A stretch of 64,000 bases of DNA from Candidatus Acidulodesulfobacterium acidiphilum (GCA_008534395.1 SHMQ01000001.1:170255-234254); one strand, 5' to 3'; shown: positions 26,490-35,932, counted from the first letter of the stretch. Made by a program: numbers and translations. The notes: generated from the letters alone by a model not told the origin.

Positions 26490-27063
26490 TTCCGAAGCAA
26501 AAATTATAAAAAGCTTAGATCTTTCGCCGCTTAAAGATACTTTAAACAGATTTTTGATTTCTTCGACGTATTTCGGCCTGACCTATTATTTTTATATTAA
26601 TCAGGAAAAAACGAAATATTTCTTCAGGATTTTCGCTCTGGATTTAACCTATATACAATTTTTTTTGAGCATGCAGGGCGAAGGCAGAGATGTAAGTAAG
26701 CTAACTATTCCGGAGCATGCGATTGCCGAGGTGCGAGCGGCATTAAATAGGCTTAAAGAAAAAGATATAGAAGAAATAGCTTCTTATATGTCATCGTCTT
26801 TAATAAAATTAATCGAAAAAAATAACGAGATAATGAACGAAAATCCGTTAATAAAATTATTTCAGGAATTAATGGAAGAAAAAGTTTCCGATAATATTTT
26901 TTCGGTAGATACGGTAAAAGCGGAAGAACTTATATCGGGCATAAACAACGTTGAGCTTAAAAACAATTTGACCGAGATTTTAGATAAAGCAAAAAATAAC
27001 GACGACGAGTCTAAACTTCTTTTAAACACGGTTATAGAAAAATTTTCTCTTAAAGATAAGTGA
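26488..27063 (+). CDS. Unknown membrane protein, C-terminal helical part (frameshifted)
   Basis: Open from 26488; a TTG at 26554 is the first possible start inside. Helical, charged, with repeated Leu/Ile heptads (IEEIASYMSSSLIKLIEKNNEIM; LTEILDKAKNNDDESKLLLNT), so coiled coil is likely. No cysteine and no catalytic motif noticed. Together with the preceding ORF it would be about 300 residues. No function can be assigned. Confidence 0.5.
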   Translation, partial: NSEAKIIKSLDLSPLKDTLNRFLISSTYFGLTYYFYINQEKTKYFFRIFALDLTYIQFFLSMQGEGRDVSKLTIPEHAIAEVRAALNRLKEKDIEEIASYMSSSLIKLIEKNNEIMNENPLIKLFQELMEEKVSDNIFSVDTVKAEELISGINNVELKNNLTEILDKAKNNDDESKLLLNTVIEKFSLKDK

Positions 27064-27097
27064 TAAACTATAAAATTAAGATGTAATTAAAATATAA

Positions 27098-27125
27098 AAA
27101 ATTAAATATAAAATTTTTTTTATAT
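27098..27125. repeat. 28-bp direct repeat, copy 2, with 20-bp A/T dyad
   Basis: Identical to 26022-26049; the dyad occupies 27106-27125, just upstream of the -35 at 27131. Confidence 0.6.
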
Positions 27126-27130
27126 TTTGC

Positions 27131-27159
27131 TTGACTATATAAAAAAATTTTTATATACT
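27131..27159 (+). promoter_or_regulatory. Sigma70-type promoter with A/T operator in the spacer
   Basis: TTGACT (27131-27136), 17-bp spacer, TATACT (27154-27159). The spacer lies in a dyad at 27137-27156 with 9-bp arms ATATAAAAA / TTTTTATAT and a 2-bp gap, 31 bp from the dyad at 27106. This is a typical ArsR-repressor position. Confidence 0.7.
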
Positions 27160-27272
27160 TAAAATATATTATGATAGTATATGTTTTAACTGTGCATGAT
27201 TAAATAATTTTTGTTTAACAAAAAATTTATTATTTTAATTTTTATTAAATTGAATTAAACGAGGAGGTATAA

Positions 27273-27623
27273 ATGTCCGGAAACAATATGGGTTCCTGCG
27301 GATGCGGGTCGGGAAAAGCTAAAAAAACTACTCCGAAAGAAGCGGTGGTTGATATAAAAAATCTTGAAAACGGCGTGCTTGTCGAGTTGAACGCGGAAGA
27401 AGTTACAAAAAGCGATATGGAAAAAAGCATAGAAAATTGCAATACAGGCAAATGCGACTGCCTTAGCGATTCGCAAAAAGCCAGAATAAAATCTATTTCT
27501 TTAAAAGAAGGAGATTTTGGAAGTCTTTCCGTTGAAATAGAAGGCGATATCGACAAGGAAGAAATAAAACAGGCCATGGAGAAAGCGGCAAAAAATCAGA
27601 AAAAAGGTTCTTGCTGCTGCTGA
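27273..27623 (+). CDS. Cys-rich small protein, putative metal-binding
   Basis: 116 residues with 8 cysteines in three groups: CGC at residues 9-11, C56/C61/C63 (NCNTGKCDC), and CCC at 114-116, the very end. The middle is an acidic, helical/strand domain (VVDIKNLENGVLVELNAEE...). Excellent ribosome site (GAGGAGGT). First gene of the ArsR-pump operon, which suggests binding of a soft metal or metalloid (As, Sb, Hg, Cu) or delivery to the sensor. No family recognised. Confidence 0.7.
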   Translation: MSGNNMGSCGCGSGKAKKTTPKEAVVDIKNLENGVLVELNAEEVTKSDMEKSIENCNTGKCDCLSDSQKARIKSISLKEGDFGSLSVEIEGDIDKEEIKQAMEKAAKNQKKGSCCC

Positions 27624-27685
27624 TATATACTGTCGATATATAATATAAATCTTAATTTAAATAAAAGATTTAAAGAAAACAAAAT

Positions 27686-28036
27686 ATGAAAGAAGCGTTA
27701 AAAATTTTAGAAAGCGAAAACGATGTTGAACCTATAGATATATCCGAAGATATATCTATAGGACGGCTTAGAGATATTTTTTACGCTTTATCGGATAAGG
27801 TTAGGCTTGAGATTATAAGCCTGTTGATAGATAACGGAGAAATGTGCGTTTGTAAATTTCAGGAAATTTTTAAAATATCACAGCCCAACCTTTCTTTTCA
27901 TCTGGGCATTCTTAGAAAGTCCGGTCTCGTTACGACCAGAAGAAAAGGCACATGGATGAATTACAGCCTTAACGGCGAAAACGAAGTTTTAAAAAATTTG
28001 CTTCCTTTAATTAAAAAGGCATCTGCCGAAAAGTAA
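27686..28036 (+). CDS. ArsR/SmtB-family repressor
   Basis: 116 residues, winged helix: LRDIFYALSDKVRLEIISLL, then CVCKFQEIFKISQPNLSFHLGILRKSGLV. Cys54 and Cys56 (MCVCKF) sit at the alpha3 metal site of ArsR proteins (ELCVCDL type), which bind As(III)/Sb(III). It is likely to repress the operon that starts at 27273 via the A/T dyads at 27106-27156. The N-terminal ~25 residues are an acidic extension. Confidence 0.88.
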   Translation: MKEALKILESENDVEPIDISEDISIGRLRDIFYALSDKVRLEIISLLIDNGEMCVCKFQEIFKISQPNLSFHLGILRKSGLVTTRRKGTWMNYSLNGENEVLKNLLPLIKKASAEK

Positions 28037-28066
28037 ATAAAACGGCTTATTAGGCGATAAAATAAA

Positions 28067-29527
28067 ATGAAAAAAAATATAATTGCATCCGTTTTTTTAA
28101 TAATTATTGTTTATATAATAAGCCTTGTATTGCCTTTCAACGTTTATGCTCAAACAAACAAAAAAATGTTTAAAAATAAGCATAAATATAACGGCGGCAT
28201 AAGTATGGGGCGGCAAAGGGCTCAAAACGGCGCATATACCGTAAACAGGGCCGTAAGGCAGGCGCTGAAAAACAACGATTTAATAAAAAGCGCGGTTCAA
28301 AGGGTTAAGGCGGCGCAGGCAAATTTTAACGCGGCTACCGCAGGTATGCTGCCGAAACTTTCGTTTAACTACAATGCGTCGAGAATGGAATACCAGCCGT
28401 ATCTTCAGACGTCGCACGTGCCTATCCCGACGTTTAGTAAAAGCGGCGGCAAAAACGGCTATATGTATTTTCCTCCCCGCATATATATGAATTCCGATAC
28501 TAATTTTAACTGGAGCCTTCAAATAACCCAGCCTGTTTTTACAGGTTTTGCGCTTCTCGATAAAAGAGAACTTGCAAAAATAGGCATAAATATATCGAGG
28601 GTTCAAAAACATGAAGCCGTCTTAAACGTTATAGAAGGCGTAAAATTGGCGTATTTTAACGTTTTAAGGGCGCAGGAGCAGTTAAAAGTAGCGGGCGAAC
28701 AGGTAAAATCTTTAAAATCCCACGAAATGCAGGCAAAACTCCTTTACAAACAGGGCGTAATTCCTTATAACGACCTGCTGAAATCCGAAGTCGCCCTTGC
28801 GGACGCCGTGCAGTATAAGACGTCGTCCATAGCCGCTTTAAATATTGCCGTGTCGAATTTCAATACCGTTCTCAATCAAAACATTAACGCAAAGGACGGT
28901 TTTAAAAATATACGTTACGTTAATTTTAAAAGATACCGGTTAAGCCCTCTTTTTGTTTATGCCTTAAGGCACAGACCTGGATTAAAAATATTCAGGTTTA
29001 AAATTAAGCAGGAGACGCTTAAAGAAAAGATTGCCGAGAGCAGGTATTATCCTCATGTTTCGGCTTTTGCCGCATATTCTCAGTCCGGCCAAAACTGGCT
29101 TGCTGAAAATAATGCGTTTAATAATCAGGAAAATAAGATAATAGGTTTAAGCGCTACATGGACGCTGTTTAACTGGTTTAAAACGTCGGATAATTATCAG
29201 AAAGAAAAGCATGAAAAGACTGCCTTAAAATATAGCCTTAAATCTTATATAAACGACGTCAGGCTTGAGGTTAAAAGCGATTTATTAAATCTTCGGACGG
29301 CTTTTAAAAATATTAAAGCTGCAAAATTGTCGGTAAGGCAGGCTAAAGAGAATCTTAAAATTACAAATTTGCAGTATATACAGGAAACTACCACGTCAAC
29401 CGAAGTTTTAGACGCGGAAACTTATCTTAAACATGCCCAATTAAACTATTACGATTCGCTTTACGGATACGATATATATTTAGCCAAGCTTCAAAGAGAC
29501 ATAGGGAGGAATAGATATGGAGAATAA
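28067..29527 (+). CDS. TolC-family outer-membrane efflux protein
   Basis: 486 residues. Signal peptide about residues 1-29 (IIASVFLIIIVYIISLVLPFNVYA). Two OEP repeats: NRAVRQALKNNDLIKSAVQRVKAAQANF and later LFVYALRHRPGLKIFRFKIKQ, each followed by the sequence of a beta hairpin and long helices. Provides the outer-membrane exit duct for the pump encoded by the two following genes. Its stop overlaps the next ATG by 11 bp. Confidence 0.9.
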   Translation: MKKNIIASVFLIIIVYIISLVLPFNVYAQTNKKMFKNKHKYNGGISMGRQRAQNGAYTVNRAVRQALKNNDLIKSAVQRVKAAQANFNAATAGMLPKLSFNYNASRMEYQPYLQTSHVPIPTFSKSGGKNGYMYFPPRIYMNSDTNFNWSLQITQPVFTGFALLDKRELAKIGINISRVQKHEAVLNVIEGVKLAYFNVLRAQEQLKVAGEQVKSLKSHEMQAKLLYKQGVIPYNDLLKSEVALADAVQYKTSSIAALNIAVSNFNTVLNQNINAKDGFKNIRYVNFKRYRLSPLFVYALRHRPGLKIFRFKIKQETLKEKIAESRYYPHVSAFAAYSQSGQNWLAENNAFNNQENKIIGLSATWTLFNWFKTSDNYQKEKHEKTALKYSLKSYINDVRLEVKSDLLNLRTAFKNIKAAKLSVRQAKENLKITNLQYIQETTTSTEVLDAETYLKHAQLNYYDSLYGYDIYLAKLQRDIGRNRYGE

Positions 29528-30650
29528 AACAAATGAAGGTGCCGTAAATGCCGTTAACGCAGATAATGGCGACGATAAAAATATCGGCGGCAACGTAAAC
29601 GGCAACGGCAAAAAAAACAGAGTAAAAAAGAAATACGTTTTAATAGCAATAATCGTAGTTTTAGTTATCGGGACGATTTTTGAACTTCATAATATCGAAT
29701 TTTCATTCTCCCACGTTACGACAAGCGACGCTTTCGTGGACGGAAGCAGCGCTATAGTGCCTGTTGCTCCTCAGGTCAAGGGTAAAGTCGTAGAAGTATA
29801 CGTCAAAGAAAATCAGTTCGTAAAAAAAGGACAGCCGCTTTTTAAAATAGACCAATCCGATTATATTCAGGACGTAAACAGGTCGCTCGCCGGTTTTAAA
29901 GCCAGCAAAAAACAGATAAAACAGATATCGATTTCTATTTTAGTCCAGAACAGCGCTCTTGCAAAAGCAAGATATCAGCTTAAAGCCGACGAAGCTTTAG
30001 AAAAATTAGACCGTCAGAATTATATAAGATACAGAAATCTTTATGAAGGAAAGGCCGCTTCAAAACTTATGTTCGATGAAATGGCTACAAAATACAAGAT
30101 GACTTTGGCAAAAGTCGGCGCAGACGAAGCGAATCTGACACAGATTGCCGCAAGCATAGCGGAATTAAGGACGGCTTTAAAATCAAGGGTTTTCTTTGCA
30201 AAGACGGCGCGCGCCGCCTATAAAATAGCCCAAATTAATCTGCACAGAACGATAGTTTATGCGCCATGCAACGGATATGTGACGAAAAAGAACGTAAACG
30301 TTGGAAGTTACGTTATGCCCGGCATTCCTTACCTTAATGTAGTCAATCTTCGCAAAGTCTGGATAGTGGCTAATTTTAAAGAGTCGGACATTGATAATAT
30401 AAAAATAGGCGCGCCGGTTATTATAACAGTCGATGCTTATCCGGGCGTTACTTTTCACGGGACGGTATCAAGTTTTCAATCGGGAACCGGTTCGGTTTTT
30501 AGCCTTCTTCCGCCGGAAAATGCGACAGGAAACTATATAAAAGTAGTGCAGAGGGTTCCCGTAAAAATTAATTTAAACAAAGAATTTTACTCTAAGACCC
30601 CTCTTTATCCCGGGCTATCGGTAGAACCGTTCGTTAAAATAGAAAAATAA
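29517..30650 (+). CDS. HlyD/EmrA-family membrane-fusion protein
   Basis: 377 residues. N-terminal ~35 residues Asn/Gly-rich and cytoplasmic, then a single TM (YVLIAIIVVLVIGTIFEL), then the lipoyl/hairpin/beta-barrel order of periplasmic adaptors: TTSDAFVDGSSAIVPVAPQVKGKVVEV, coiled coil, TIVYAPCNGYVTKKNVNVGSYV, and NLRKVWIVANFKESD. Links the MFS pump to the TolC partner. Translationally coupled to the outer-membrane gene. Confidence 0.92.
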   Translation: MENKTNEGAVNAVNADNGDDKNIGGNVNGNGKKNRVKKKYVLIAIIVVLVIGTIFELHNIEFSFSHVTTSDAFVDGSSAIVPVAPQVKGKVVEVYVKENQFVKKGQPLFKIDQSDYIQDVNRSLAGFKASKKQIKQISISILVQNSALAKARYQLKADEALEKLDRQNYIRYRNLYEGKAASKLMFDEMATKYKMTLAKVGADEANLTQIAASIAELRTALKSRVFFAKTARAAYKIAQINLHRTIVYAPCNGYVTKKNVNVGSYVMPGIPYLNVVNLRKVWIVANFKESDIDNIKIGAPVIITVDAYPGVTFHGTVSSFQSGTGSVFSLLPPENATGNYIKVVQRVPVKINLNKEFYSKTPLYPGLSVEPFVKIEK

Positions 30651-30663
30651 ACTCTTTATTAAC

Positions 30664-30770
30664 ATTATGGAAAAGGTGTCAGATTAATTTTCCGGAAACA
30701 AATTTTCTGTTAATCGACTGTTTAGTATGCGGAAAATAAAATCTGACACCTTTTCCACCTTTTCCATAAT
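30664..30770. repeat. Long imperfect inverted repeat with GGTGTCAG motif (REP-like)
   Basis: GGAAAAGGTGTCAGATTA (30669 on) with TTTTCCG faces CGGAAAAT...ATCTGACACC (30730-30759), and an outer pair ATTATGGAAAAGGTG / CACCTTTTCCATAAT (30664-30678 / 30756-30770). The motif GGTGTCAGATTTATTT is repeated in degenerate form at 57624 and 61511. It sits between two pump genes and may attenuate or protect the transcript. Confidence 0.6.
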
Positions 30771-30784
30771 GATGGATTTAGATT

Positions 30785-32338
30785 ATGAACATGAATTTAA
30801 AAAATAAATGGCTGATAGTTTTAGCGGTAATTCCAAGCACTACGCTATACAGTATGGATATGAGCGTAGTAAACGTCGCCCTGCCCTATATACAGGGCGC
30901 AATGGATGCCTCGATAGAGCAGGTTACATGGGTTGTTACGGGTTATATGCTTTCCGGCGTTATTCTAATGCCTTTGGTAAGTTTTTTTAGTTCGCGTTTC
31001 GGCAGGAAAAATTATTACATATCTTCCGTTTTTTTATTTACGGTAAGTTCCGCTTTGTGCGGTCTTTCATGGAATTTAGACTCCATAGTTCTTTTCCGCC
31101 TCCTGCAGGGCGTAGGCGGCGGAGCCCTTATACCTTTGTCGCAGACCTACCTTGCCGAAAATTTTGAAAAAAAAGAACAGGGTAAGGCTATGGCGATATT
31201 CAGCCTTGCGATAGTTTTAGGCCCTGCAATCGGCCCTTATATCGGAGGCTGGATAGTAACGAATTATTCCTGGCCGTGGGTATTTTACGTTAATCTTCCC
31301 ATAGGACTTTTAAACCTTATACTTATTTATTTAATAATCGAAGACCATCCTTTAATGAAGAGGATAAAAGGAAACGTAGATTGGCTCGGCATAATTTTTT
31401 TAACCGTAGGACTCGGGGCAATGCAGATTGTTTTAACGGACGGTCAGTATAAAAACTGGTTTTCTTCAAGCTATATAGTGAATCTAACAATTATATCGGC
31501 AGTTGCTTCGGTACTTTTCGTTATAACTGAACTCATAGTGGAAAATCCGGCGGTTAACATTAAAGTTTTAAAAGATATAAATTTATCGGCTAATTCTTTT
31601 TTGTCTATGGTTTTTAGCCTCGGAATATTCGGAAGCCTGTTTCTTCTGCCTATGTTTTTGCAAAAAATAATGGGGTATTCAGCATACGATGCAGGTATTG
31701 CTATAATGTCGAGGGGTCTTGCTATGGTTATAAGCATGCCGCTTGCAGGCAGGCTGTTTAATAAAGTAGGGCCAAAAATTTTAGTTTTTATAGGATTTAT
31801 TTTATCTATTATATCTTCGATTCAGATAGGCTCAATGAGTCTTAATATGGGTTTTTGGGATGTTTTTTGGCCTCAGTTTACGCAGGGTTTAGGCTTCGGA
31901 TTGATAATAGTTTCCCTTATGACATCTTCTTTGATTACGCTTGAAAATAAATATAAAATAGACGGAGCAGGTTTGTTTAATCTGATTAGGCAGGTTGCCG
32001 GTTCGATAGGTATAGCTATACTGGCTACGATGATAGATAATAATACCCAGATGGCGCATTCCGTTCTCGTACAAAATATAAGCGACAATACGCAGACGAT
32101 GTTATCCTTAAGGAGAGCCGCTCAAATTACGCATTCTTTTGTGTTTTATCCTCCCGTCAAAAAGGTTCTTGCATTAATTAACGGTATGGTAACTCAGCAA
32201 TCTACGATGATTGCTTTTAATATGGCATTTATATTTATGGCGGTATGTTTTGTCGTGTCTATGCCGGTTATTTTCCTGCTTAAGGGTTCAAAAAGCGCAA
32301 AAGACAAAAACGGCTCCTCCTCTATTACCCCTGAATGA
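30785..32338 (+). CDS. MFS drug/proton antiporter, DHA2 (EmrB) family
   Basis: 517 residues, about 14 membrane segments. Motif D/C features of DHA2: DMSVVNVALPYIQGAMDAS in TM1, GGGALIPLSQTYLAENF, and LGPAIGPYIGGWIV (motif C, GxxxGPxxGG) in TM5. Proton-driven export; substrate not readable, but linkage with an ArsR regulator and the Cys-rich protein hints at metalloid or thiol conjugate export rather than the usual hydrophobic drugs (inference). Confidence 0.92.
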   Translation: MNMNLKNKWLIVLAVIPSTTLYSMDMSVVNVALPYIQGAMDASIEQVTWVVTGYMLSGVILMPLVSFFSSRFGRKNYYISSVFLFTVSSALCGLSWNLDSIVLFRLLQGVGGGALIPLSQTYLAENFEKKEQGKAMAIFSLAIVLGPAIGPYIGGWIVTNYSWPWVFYVNLPIGLLNLILIYLIIEDHPLMKRIKGNVDWLGIIFLTVGLGAMQIVLTDGQYKNWFSSSYIVNLTIISAVASVLFVITELIVENPAVNIKVLKDINLSANSFLSMVFSLGIFGSLFLLPMFLQKIMGYSAYDAGIAIMSRGLAMVISMPLAGRLFNKVGPKILVFIGFILSIISSIQIGSMSLNMGFWDVFWPQFTQGLGFGLIIVSLMTSSLITLENKYKIDGAGLFNLIRQVAGSIGIAILATMIDNNTQMAHSVLVQNISDNTQTMLSLRRAAQITHSFVFYPPVKKVLALINGMVTQQSTMIAFNMAFIFMAVCFVVSMPVIFLLKGSKSAKDKNGSSSITPE

Positions 32339-32456
32339 TATAAGTATTTCCAGCAAATCCGTTTCAAACTTTCAAACTTAAAATTAATATTGTATAATAT
32401 ATAAATGTCCGTAAATTTATTGCGGAATTAACTAAATATATATATAAAATATTTTT

Positions 32457-34844
32457 ATGAAAACTAAAGACGAAAAAAAAGCTAAAGAGGTAAACTCGGG
32501 CAAACCAAAAACCAAGAAAAAAAAATTAACTAAGATAATTATTTCGGCTATACTGATTATAATTTTTGCACCGGTCGTTATTCTTACCGTATTATATTTT
32601 ATTCTTGCTTCTACCGTTCCAAGTATTAATACTTTGAAAGACTATCATCCGCAGGAAGTAAATTACGTATATTCGGCAAGCGGCAAATTGGTAGGTTATC
32701 TCGGTTCAGTCAACAGAGAGGTAGTACCTTTTTCCGAAATTCCTTTGCAGGTAAGGGAGGCTTTTCTAGCGGCGGAAGACAAAAATTTTTATAATCAGGG
32801 GCCGCTTGATTATAAAGCAATAACGAGGGCTTTTTTCGTTAATCTTTTTGCCGGACATATTGTGGAGGGCGGTTCAACTATAACCCAGCAGGTAGCAAAA
32901 ACTATCCTTATTCCTTATCAAAGAACGTATATTTGGAAATTGAGGGAGGCTATTTTAGCATATAGGGTTGCGGATAATTTATCTAAAAACGAAATATTAA
33001 ATATATACCTTAATCAGATTTATTTGGGCAATAATGCTTATGGCATACAGGCGGCTTCGCTGACTTACTTCGGCGTACCCGTATGGAAACTTACCCTGCC
33101 GGAAGCTGCTATGCTAGGCGGATTGCCGCAGGCCCCCTCTTTTTTAGATCCGTATATTCATTATAAAGATGCTAAAAGAAGGCAGAAATATGTTTTATTT
33201 CAGATGGCTAACGACGGATTTATAACGAAAGCTCAGGCCGAAAAAGCTTATAAAACAAAGCTTGTTTTTAGCAATTTTTTTAAATATTACGGCGTAGCGC
33301 CGTATTATCTTGCTTTTATTAAGCAGGAAATTATAAGCAAATACGGCAAACAGGTTTATAAAGAAGGCGGCTTAAAAATATACGCGGCGTTAAGCGCAAG
33401 GGCGCAGACGTATGCAGATAAAGCGGTTAAAAGAGGGTTAATCAAACTTACCCACGAATACGGCTACACCGGACCTTTACATAAATATTCTTACGGCGAA
33501 ATGCTTAATAAGATAAAAAACGAAAAAAACCGTATTAAATATTTGTATAAAGGCGATTTGTATAAAGGTTTTGTTACGGCTATTTCTAAAAACGGTCAAG
33601 TAGCTTACGTAGCCTTAGGAAAATTTAAAGGAATACTGCCTGTATCCAATATGAGATGGGCATCCCATTTTCAAAGATACGTGTATTTTGCATACAGGAC
33701 TATTAATAACGTTAACCAGGCTTTAAAACCGGGTTACGAAATATTAGTCAAATTTGACGGATGGAATAAAGATCATATACCGGTTTTTTCTTTGGAAGAA
33801 AAAGACGTTATAGAGGGAGCATTAGTTTCGTTAGACCCTAAAAACGGTTTCGTTAGGGCAATGGTAGGAGGAATAAGTTTTCGCCAAACTCAGTTTAACA
33901 GTGCGCTTTACGCAAAAAGACAGACCGGTTCGGCTTTTAAGCCAATAGTTTATTCCGAAGCTCTTACGGAAGGTTATACACCTTCATCTATTATAAATAA
34001 TACCCCCGTAATATACCCTACCGGAGTACCAGGAAAATATTACAAACCGCACAATTTTTCGAGAAGATTTACAGGTCCTACTACGCTTCTTATCGGGCTG
34101 GCGCATTCTATAGACGTGGTGGCGGTCAAACTGCTTAAAAAAGTAGGAATTGAGAAAGTCGTGCATCTTGCCAATGAAATGGGCATTCATCATGTAGTCA
34201 GGAACTTAACTATGGCTCTCGGCTCTTCAAGCGTCCGTCTTATAGACTTGACGGACGCATATACTTCTTTTGCAAACGGCGGAAAAGAATGCAAACCTGT
34301 TTTTATAATTAAAATATTAACGCCGAACGGAAAAGAGCTTTATCATTATAAACCTGAATGCAAGCAGGTTTTATCGCCTCAAGTTGCTTATGTATTGACT
34401 AATATGCTGGAAAGAGTCATAACTAACGGGACTGGAGTTACTATTGGAAATATTCGGAAAATTACGCCTTACGTGGCAGGCAAAACCGGCTCTTCAAGCC
34501 AGTATAGGGACGGAGTGTTTATGGGATATACTTCTTCTTTAGTTACGGGAGTCTGGACGGGTTTAGACGATTTTCATTCTATGGGCAGGTTTATGGTAGG
34601 AGCTATAACTGCGGCGCCTATATGGTACTCTTATATGTCCAAATCGCTTCTTATTTTTCGTCCTCAGGCATTTTCTATACCTAAAGGAATAGTTTTTGCA
34701 GAGATTAATCCATATACGGGTTTAATAGCGAATTCAAGTTATAAAGATCCTGTACTGATGCCTTATATTAAAGGCACCGAGCCTACTGAAACCGTAAAGA
34801 AGAAAAAGATTAAAAATCCGCAGTCGTTTTTCGGATTATTTTAA
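32457..34844 (+). CDS. mrcA: Class A penicillin-binding protein (PBP1A-like)
   Basis: 795 residues, bifunctional peptidoglycan synthase in the inner membrane. TM at about residues 24-50, then GT51 transglycosylase with AAEDKNFYNQGPLDY (Glu pair) and GGSTITQQVAK, LNQIYLGNNAYGIQAAS. Transpeptidase: SxxK at Ser492 (RQTGSAFKP), KTG at 676 (AGKTGSS), and the middle motif reads Ser551-Ile-Asp553 where most have SxN. An OB-like insert lies between. N-terminal cytoplasmic tail is very Lys-rich. The C-terminus ends KKKKIKNPQSFFGLF. No strong Shine-Dalgarno. Confidence 0.94.
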   Translation: MKTKDEKKAKEVNSGKPKTKKKKLTKIIISAILIIIFAPVVILTVLYFILASTVPSINTLKDYHPQEVNYVYSASGKLVGYLGSVNREVVPFSEIPLQVREAFLAAEDKNFYNQGPLDYKAITRAFFVNLFAGHIVEGGSTITQQVAKTILIPYQRTYIWKLREAILAYRVADNLSKNEILNIYLNQIYLGNNAYGIQAASLTYFGVPVWKLTLPEAAMLGGLPQAPSFLDPYIHYKDAKRRQKYVLFQMANDGFITKAQAEKAYKTKLVFSNFFKYYGVAPYYLAFIKQEIISKYGKQVYKEGGLKIYAALSARAQTYADKAVKRGLIKLTHEYGYTGPLHKYSYGEMLNKIKNEKNRIKYLYKGDLYKGFVTAISKNGQVAYVALGKFKGILPVSNMRWASHFQRYVYFAYRTINNVNQALKPGYEILVKFDGWNKDHIPVFSLEEKDVIEGALVSLDPKNGFVRAMVGGISFRQTQFNSALYAKRQTGSAFKPIVYSEALTEGYTPSSIINNTPVIYPTGVPGKYYKPHNFSRRFTGPTTLLIGLAHSIDVVAVKLLKKVGIEKVVHLANEMGIHHVVRNLTMALGSSSVRLIDLTDAYTSFANGGKECKPVFIIKILTPNGKELYHYKPECKQVLSPQVAYVLTNMLERVITNGTGVTIGNIRKITPYVAGKTGSSSQYRDGVFMGYTSSLVTGVWTGLDDFHSMGRFMVGAITAAPIWYSYMSKSLLIFRPQAFSIPKGIVFAEINPYTGLIANSSYKDPVLMPYIKGTEPTETVKKKKIKNPQSFFGLF

Positions 34845-34879
34845 TTAACGCATAATAATTTTTATAAAATATACCGCTA

Positions 34880-35932
34880 ATGTATAAATTTAATAATTTA
34901 GTTGACGGATACGGCAGAAGATTAACGTATCTTAGAATAAGCGTTACCGACAGGTGCAATTTAAGATGCGTTTACTGCATGCCTGAATCCGGCGTTTCCA
35001 TTATAAAACACGAAGATATTATTTCATACGAAGATATCTTAAGGTTAGTGCGCATTCTTTCAATACACGGCTTAAACAAAGTCAGGATCACGGGGGGAGA
35101 ACCTTTGGCTAGAAAAGGCCTAATCGGTTTTGTGCAAAAACTTTCGGAAATAAAAGATATAAACAATATTTCTATGACGACTAACGGCATTCTTTTAGAT
35201 AAATATGCCCACGGTCTATTCGATGCGGGATTAAAAAGAATCAATATAAGCTTAGATTCTTTAAACGAAGAAAAGTTCAAAAAAATTACAAGAACCGGCA
35301 GACTTGAAACCGTCTTGAAGAACATAGAGCTTGCAAAAAAAATAGGCTATAATCCGATTAAAATCAATACTGTTTTAATAAGAGGAATCAACGACGACGA
35401 AATTATAGATTTCGTAAATTTTGCAAGAAAATTTGAACTTAATTTAAGATTTATAGAATATATGCCAATCGGAGGCAATATAGCGGATGCAGTGTCGTCG
35501 CAAGAGATAGAAGAAAAAATAAAATTAGAGTTTGATGATTTTAAGCCTAAGAAATCAAAAATAAAATATAATAACGTATCGGACGAAAATGTTTACGACA
35601 ATAAATTAAGCGTTTACGATGGAGTAAGCAGGATTTTCGGTTTTGACGATAATGATGCGGTTATAGGTTTTATAAGTCCTATGTCCGAGCATTTTTGCGG
35701 CGATTGCAACAGGCTAAGGCTGACTGCCTCGGGAAATCTCAGGCTGTGTCTTTTTTATGACGAGGAGTACAATATTAAAGATATTTTAAAAGAGAGCGAC
35801 GACGAAATTGTTTTCGAAAAAATTTCTAATATAGTTAAGTTAAAACATTTTAAGCATAACTTTAAAGAAAAAACGGAAAAAAAAGGAGATATTTCTTGGG
35901 CAAACGATTTTATGAACTCAATCGGCGGATAA
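34880..35932 (+). CDS. moaA: GTP 3',8-cyclase (molybdenum cofactor step 1)
   Basis: 350 residues, radical SAM enzyme. N-terminal 4Fe-4S motif CNLRCVYC, SAM-binding GGEPL, and C-terminal second cluster CGDCNRLRLTASGNLRLC. Makes 3',8-cyclo-GTP for molybdopterin; the sulfite-oxidase-like protein at 13228 is one possible user. The usual C-terminal GG is present (SIGG at the end). The ~20-residue stretch 235-260 (Asn/Asp-rich) is an insert. Upstream 35 bp is short and lacks a clear promoter. Confidence 0.96.
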   Translation: MYKFNNLVDGYGRRLTYLRISVTDRCNLRCVYCMPESGVSIIKHEDIISYEDILRLVRILSIHGLNKVRITGGEPLARKGLIGFVQKLSEIKDINNISMTTNGILLDKYAHGLFDAGLKRINISLDSLNEEKFKKITRTGRLETVLKNIELAKKIGYNPIKINTVLIRGINDDEIIDFVNFARKFELNLRFIEYMPIGGNIADAVSSQEIEEKIKLEFDDFKPKKSKIKYNNVSDENVYDNKLSVYDGVSRIFGFDDNDAVIGFISPMSEHFCGDCNRLRLTASGNLRLCLFYDEEYNIKDILKESDDEIVFEKISNIVKLKHFKHNFKEKTEKKGDISWANDFMNSIGG

